A DNA stretch of 8,286 nt, taken from positions 1 through 8,286 of the forward strand of contig JAILNO010000224.1 of assembly GCA_024691465.1 (NCBI GenBank), read 5' to 3'. Positions 6,896 to 8,286 of the stretch are shown here, one piece after another. A program made the translations under genes and the position numbers. The notes beneath the pieces were generated by a model, which searched no databases, was not told the DNA's origin, and worked only from the letters and a program-made list of their open reading frames with translations. How positions within the stretch are numbered: position 1 is the stretch's first letter; the number at the start of each line of letters is the position of its first letter. The DNA is from Pseudobutyrivibrio sp. GTDB taxonomy: Bacteria; Bacillota_A; Clostridia; Lachnospirales; Lachnospiraceae.

Positions 6896-7660
6896 ATGCG
6901 CAAAATACTTATAGTTGGTGATTTCAGTAATGACTCACCTTCAGATGTAAATTCATTCCTTACACAGCATTTTCATACGCAGTTATGCACTAGCAGCGGC
7001 AAGATTGTTAAGAGTATGCTCAAACTATATTCTCCAGATTTAGTTTTAATGGATATAGATGATTTCGATTTGTCTCAGGAGGATGTATTTGAGACTATTC
7101 AGGAATTCAACAGCGAGCTTCCTGTCATTACCTTTGGCAGAGAGGTTAAGAAGCAGAATTTCATCTCCTACTACTACACTGGACAGTGCAAGCATATTCC
7201 TCAGCCTAGCCGTGAGATTATCATTAAGGAAATCTGCAAGGAATTCAGCATGAATGCAGATGCTATTCTTAATGCAGTGGTTGAGACTGAGAAGAAGCAT
7301 ATAATTGTGGTGGATGATAATCCAGTACTTCTCAGGAACATGCGCAACATGCTACAGGATAAATACAGAGTGACTCTGGCCACATCTGCAGCCCAGTGCA
7401 TGAAGGCTATGGGACAGGATAGACCAGATCTAATCATCCTTGATTATGAGATGCCAGTTGTGGATGGTAAACAGACTCTTGAGATGATTCGCTCAGAGGA
7501 TGATTACAAGGATGTACCTGTAATCTTCCTGACAGGTATAGCAGACAAGGAGCATGTGGATGCCGTACTAGACCTCAAGCCAGCTGGATATTTCGTTAAG
7601 CCGCCTATGCAGACTAAGATTATCAATGCTATTGAGGGTATCTTTGACAAGCAATTATAA
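6896..7660 (+). CDS. Two-receiver response regulator without output domain (first receiver degenerate)
   Basis: Likely phospho-acceptor partner of the upstream hybrid kinase. The 254 residues hold two CheY-like domains and nothing else. The C-terminal receiver (about 134-252) is canonical: acidic pair D140/D141 in VVDDNP, phospho-acceptor D183 in LDYEMPVVDG, T213 in FLTG and K235 in FVKPP. The N-terminal one (about 1-115) keeps the fold pattern and an aspartate at D53 (LMDIDD), but the acidic pair is reduced to G8-D9, the lysine position is Q103 in IPQPS, and the threonine position appears lost around TFGRE. It therefore looks like a pseudo-receiver. AAGGAGA at 6882-6888 precedes ATG 6896, 16 bases after the kinase stop, so the two genes form one operon. 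With no DNA-binding, GGDEF or other output domain, it probably acts by protein contact, or as a phosphate carrier or sink. Its target is unknown. Confidence 0.9.
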   Translation: MRKILIVGDFSNDSPSDVNSFLTQHFHTQLCTSSGKIVKSMLKLYSPDLVLMDIDDFDLSQEDVFETIQEFNSELPVITFGREVKKQNFISYYYTGQCKHIPQPSREIIIKEICKEFSMNADAILNAVVETEKKHIIVVDDNPVLLRNMRNMLQDKYRVTLATSAAQCMKAMGQDRPDLIILDYEMPVVDGKQTLEMIRSEDDYKDVPVIFLTGIADKEHVDAVLDLKPAGYFVKPPMQTKIINAIEGIFDKQL

Positions 7661-7673
7661 ATAGGATTCTATT

Positions 7674-7710
7674 AAGCCTCTTCCCTAGGTTTTATGGGAA
7701 GGGGCTTTTT
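7674..7710 (+). terminator. Rho-independent terminator of the kinase/response-regulator operon
   Basis: A 12-base-pair stem pairs AAGCCTCTTCCC (7674-7685) with GGGAAGGGGCTT (7696-7707), with a single G-U wobble and a 10-base loop. The T-run at 7706-7710 starts within the end of the stem. It sits 13 bases after the response-regulator stop and ends that transcription unit. The opposite strand lacks a comparable run of T after the hairpin, so it is mainly a + strand terminator. Confidence 0.93.
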
Positions 7711-7795
7711 CTAGTTTATCCATATGTTTTTCAAGGATTATACACAATTGTAGATTAAAATGAATTAAATGTCAGACTGAACGGAGGAGTGGGGT

Positions 7796-8286
7796 ATGAA
7801 TTTCAAGAAAATCGGAACTAAAATGATGGTGTTAATATTACCTGTACTTGTAATAGCGCAGATAGTATTAACAATTATTTCTGCCACTTCCAGTGAGGCA
7901 CTTGTGGATGAGAAAACACAGGAGTCTATGGAGGCGGAATTAAGAGCAAATATTTCTGAGGTAAGTGGTTATCTACAGGGTGTAGAGACCTTAGCTAATG
8001 CTATATCTATTGCAGTAGCATCATCATATACTTACACCGAATGGGAAGATTATGAGAAGATGCTTGAGGATATGATAGCAACTAATGACATAGTACTAGG
8101 TTCAGGATTATGGTTCGAGCCATATGCCTATGATCCAGAGCAGCAATACTATGGACCATATGTATATAAGGATGGCAGCGATACAGTAACCACCTGGGAG
8201 TACAGTAACGATACATATGATTACTTCAATCAGGAGTACTACACTAATGCTATGAATAGTGATGTGCCTATGATTACAGCACCTTA
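7796..8286 (+). CDS. Cache-domain membrane sensor, probable methyl-accepting chemotaxis protein (3' end outside window)
   Basis: The frame from ATG 7796 is open for 163 codons to the window edge. GGAGGAG at 7783-7789 gives a strong ribosome binding site. The product starts with a short basic tail (MNFKKIGTK), then one hydrophobic segment at about residues 10-30, which fits an uncleaved N-terminal membrane anchor. A predicted extracellular region follows: a helical stretch (about 35-70), then a Cache-like core with GSGLWFEPYAYDP, YYGPYVYKDG and YFNQEYYTNA. Similar motifs are known to me from dCache domains of clostridial chemoreceptors, which sense small molecules outside the cell. The second TM, HAMP and signalling domain would lie beyond the window, so a Cache-containing histidine kinase or GGDEF protein cannot be excluded. 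The preceding terminator makes it a separate transcription unit; I find no convincing promoter in the 85 bases between them. Confidence 0.75.
   Translation, partial: MNFKKIGTKMMVLILPVLVIAQIVLTIISATSSEALVDEKTQESMEAELRANISEVSGYLQGVETLANAISIAVASSYTYTEWEDYEKMLEDMIATNDIVLGSGLWFEPYAYDPEQQYYGPYVYKDGSDTVTTWEYSNDTYDYFNQEYYTNAMNSDVPMITAP

Noticed and set aside
7715..7744. TTTATC and TATACA spaced 18 bases apart as a promoter for the Cache-domain gene
   Set aside because: The -35 match is poor, and I also found no good SigD-type (motility sigma) motif in the gap, so no promoter is called.

Overview
The window reads as chromosomal DNA of a low-to-moderate GC member of the Bacillota, most likely class Clostridia and probably family Lachnospiraceae. 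This is an inference from three things: strong AGGAGG-type ribosome binding sites, a NiaR-type (3H domain) regulator sitting inside a nad operon, and a large HisKA-HATPase-REC-HPt hybrid kinase with a receiver-only partner. All genes lie on the + strand. I see no insertion sequences, phage genes, CRISPR arrays, tRNAs or rRNAs.

Bases 1-4270 are a tightly packed de novo NAD operon: nadA (5' end outside the window), nadB, nadC, niaR and ung. Gaps are a few bases, and several start and stop codons touch or nearly touch. NadB oxidises L-aspartate to iminoaspartate. NadA condenses that with dihydroxyacetone phosphate to quinolinate. NadC converts quinolinate with PRPP to nicotinate mononucleotide. 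The 3H-domain protein downstream of nadC is the expected niacin-responsive repressor of such genes and carries the metal-ligand residues of the family. Uracil-DNA glycosylase (ung) closes the run and looks co-transcribed, although its function is unrelated.

Bases 4271-4434 are intergenic. They hold a good sigma-A-like promoter and a nested, imperfect dyad next to its -35 box, but no convincing terminator for the nad operon. Bases 4435-7660 encode a signalling pair. The first is a six-TM hybrid histidine kinase of about 814 residues with H228, D527 and H682 as candidate phosphorelay residues. The second is a 254-residue protein with two receiver domains, the first degenerate and the second canonical, and no output domain. 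Together they form a plausible His-Asp-His-Asp relay. A clear rho-independent terminator at 7674-7710 ends this unit.

From 7796 to the window end lies the N-terminal part of a membrane sensor with a Cache-like extracellular domain. It is most likely a methyl-accepting chemotaxis protein, but the diagnostic C-terminal half is outside the window.

Most of the window is ordinary, well-recognised biology. The parts most worth a second look are the degenerate receiver in the two-receiver protein, the uncharacterised helical tail after the HPt domain of the kinase, the short NadB, and the placement of ung in a NAD operon.
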